DNA from: Nocardia ninae NBRC 108245 | Lineage (GTDB): Bacteria; Actinomycetota; Actinomycetes; Mycobacteriales; Mycobacteriaceae | DNA: 64,000 nucleotides | Direction of reading: 5' to 3' | NCBI RefSeq assembly: GCF_007990755.1 | Contig: NZ_BJXA01000004.1 | Span: 1-64,000 of the forward strand | Part shown: positions 63,454 through 64,000 of the stretch, one piece after another | How the letters are laid out: each line of letters opens with the position of its first letter | Numbering within the stretch: the first letter of the stretch is position 1 | Notes under the pieces: generated by a model | What the model saw: the letters and a program-made list of their open reading frames with translations, nothing else | The model's database searches: none | Told to the model about the DNA's origin: nothing | Made by a program: the position numbers and the translations under genes

Positions 63454-64000
63454 TCACTCTGCCACCCAAGTAGGCAGCGGCTCACGCGCCGCCAACCACT
63501 CCTCCGGCACCCCGCGCATCTCCCCTCGCCGCCCCACCCCCGTGTGTGCCGCCACAATCCCCCCAACGATCGCGGCCGTAGTGTCCACATCCCCACCAGC
63601 CGCCACACACGCGGTGACAGCCCCCGGATAGTCACCGAGAAAGCTAGCGGCCACCCACAACGTGAACGGCACCGTGTCCTGCGCACTGACCTCCGCACCA
63701 TTCCCGAGCTCATACGCCGCTTCGGCCACCGACCGCCCCAACAGCTTCCGCGCGCGCCGCACACCATCCGCCGTCCGCCCGTCTACCAGATACGGCTCGA
63801 CCGCCTCCAGCAATTCGTCTGGCGCACAACCTTTCCCACGAGTCACCGCAGCATGACCGGCCGCGACCGCAACCACCATCGCCCCCACGATCGCCTCCGG
63901 ATGCCGATGCGTCACCTCCGCGGACAACGCCGCCTCCCCCGCCGCACGATCCAGATCTTCAGCGAAGTACACCCCGAGCGGAGCCACCCGCATCGCAGCC
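63454..64000 (-). CDS. ADP-ribosylglycohydrolase-like protein, partial
   Basis: C-terminal part of a gene whose start lies beyond the window edge. The frame holds VTHRHPEAIVGA (family THxxP motif) and the metal-binding GGDVDTTAAIVGGIVAAHTG, as in DraG/ARH-type enzymes that remove ADP-ribose from targets. The N-terminal GDALG motif is outside the window. The stop is at 63454. The frame stays open past the ATG at 63993, so that codon is internal. Confidence 0.88.
   Translation of the reverse strand, partial: AAMRVAPLGVYFAEDLDRAAGEAALSAEVTHRHPEAIVGAMVVAVAAGHAAVTRGKGCAPDELLEAVEPYLVDGRTADGVRRARKLLGRSVAEAAYELGNGAEVSAQDTVPFTLWVAASFLGDYPGAVTACVAAGGDVDTTAAIVGGIVAAHTGVGRRGEMRGVPEEWLAAREPLPTWVAE

Noticed and set aside
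1-64000. tRNA, rRNA or riboswitch genes
   Set aside because: No cloverleaf-like sequence, rRNA motif or recognisable riboswitch core was found by reading; a covariance-model search would settle it.

Overview
The window is high-GC actinobacterial chromosome, most likely from Nocardia or a close relative in the Mycobacteriales. The evidence is the mycobacterial-type gene order valS-folC-DUF4233-ndk-rne-rplU-rpmA-obgE-proB, two loci of ESX/type VII secretion accessory genes, an actinobacterial integration host factor, an RNase E with the actinobacterial N-terminus, a glpD/TetR/flavoprotein/DAG-kinase block in the same order as M. tuberculosis Rv2249c-Rv2252, and an HTH-DUF397 pair. Genes are densely packed and very often joined by 4-bp ATGA or GTGA overlaps. 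I see no tRNA, rRNA, CRISPR array, insertion sequence or prophage.

Layout. 0-6 kb: a glycosyltransferase fused in frame to a cytochrome P450, a PPOX remnant, an O-methyltransferase, and a TetR regulator divergent from a SAM methyltransferase across two tandem operators. 6.1-17.3 kb: an 11-kb minus-strand operon that looks like an undescribed biosynthetic cluster. In transcription order it encodes a PEP-synthase-like dikinase, a fatty acyl-AMP ligase fused to a nucleotidyltransferase, an acyl carrier protein, a 25-codon coupled ORF, a thioester-reductase-like SDR, an NDP-kinase-like protein, an AfsA-type hotdog protein, a nitroreductase and a UbiA-type membrane prenyltransferase. 17.5-19.9 kb: EspG-like chaperone, WXG-like protein and Pro-rich WXG/PPE-like protein, followed by palindromic direct repeats.

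20.4-33.3 kb is conserved housekeeping: proline synthesis, the Obg GTPase, ribosomal proteins L27 and L21, RNase E, NDP kinase, folate polyglutamylation and valyl-tRNA synthetase. 33.4-45.2 kb is a mixed metabolic and regulatory region: a short XRE regulator, a thioredoxin-reductase-like flavoprotein opposite an XRE-cupin regulator, a P-loop protein, DAG kinase, an alkyl-DHAP-synthase-like flavoprotein, TetR, GlpD, GNAT, and a TetR-controlled DHA2 efflux pump with an NmrA-like reductase.

45.5-51.8 kb holds an FHA protein converging on a three-gene operon for a Pro-rich membrane-anchored protein, an extracellular-domain membrane protein and a Ser/Thr kinase with membrane segments at its C-terminus. 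The intervening gap carries an array of about eight 47-bp repeats. 52.1-55.9 kb encodes a YdeP-type molybdopterin oxidoreductase, FdhD and a four-TM protein. 56-58.3 kb has mIHF, a SnoaL-like protein and a DUF2637-like membrane protein. 58.5-61.6 kb is the second ESX accessory locus (lipoprotein, WXG-like, Pro/Thr-rich WXG-like, EspG). The window closes with DUF4254, HTH-DUF5753/DUF397 and a partial ADP-ribosylglycohydrolase.

The strongest novelty candidates are the 6-17 kb operon, the membrane kinase/FHA system, and a CCTAGG-ended palindromic element found twice: once forming the C-terminus of the acyl-AMP ligase, and once supplying stop codons to two convergent genes.
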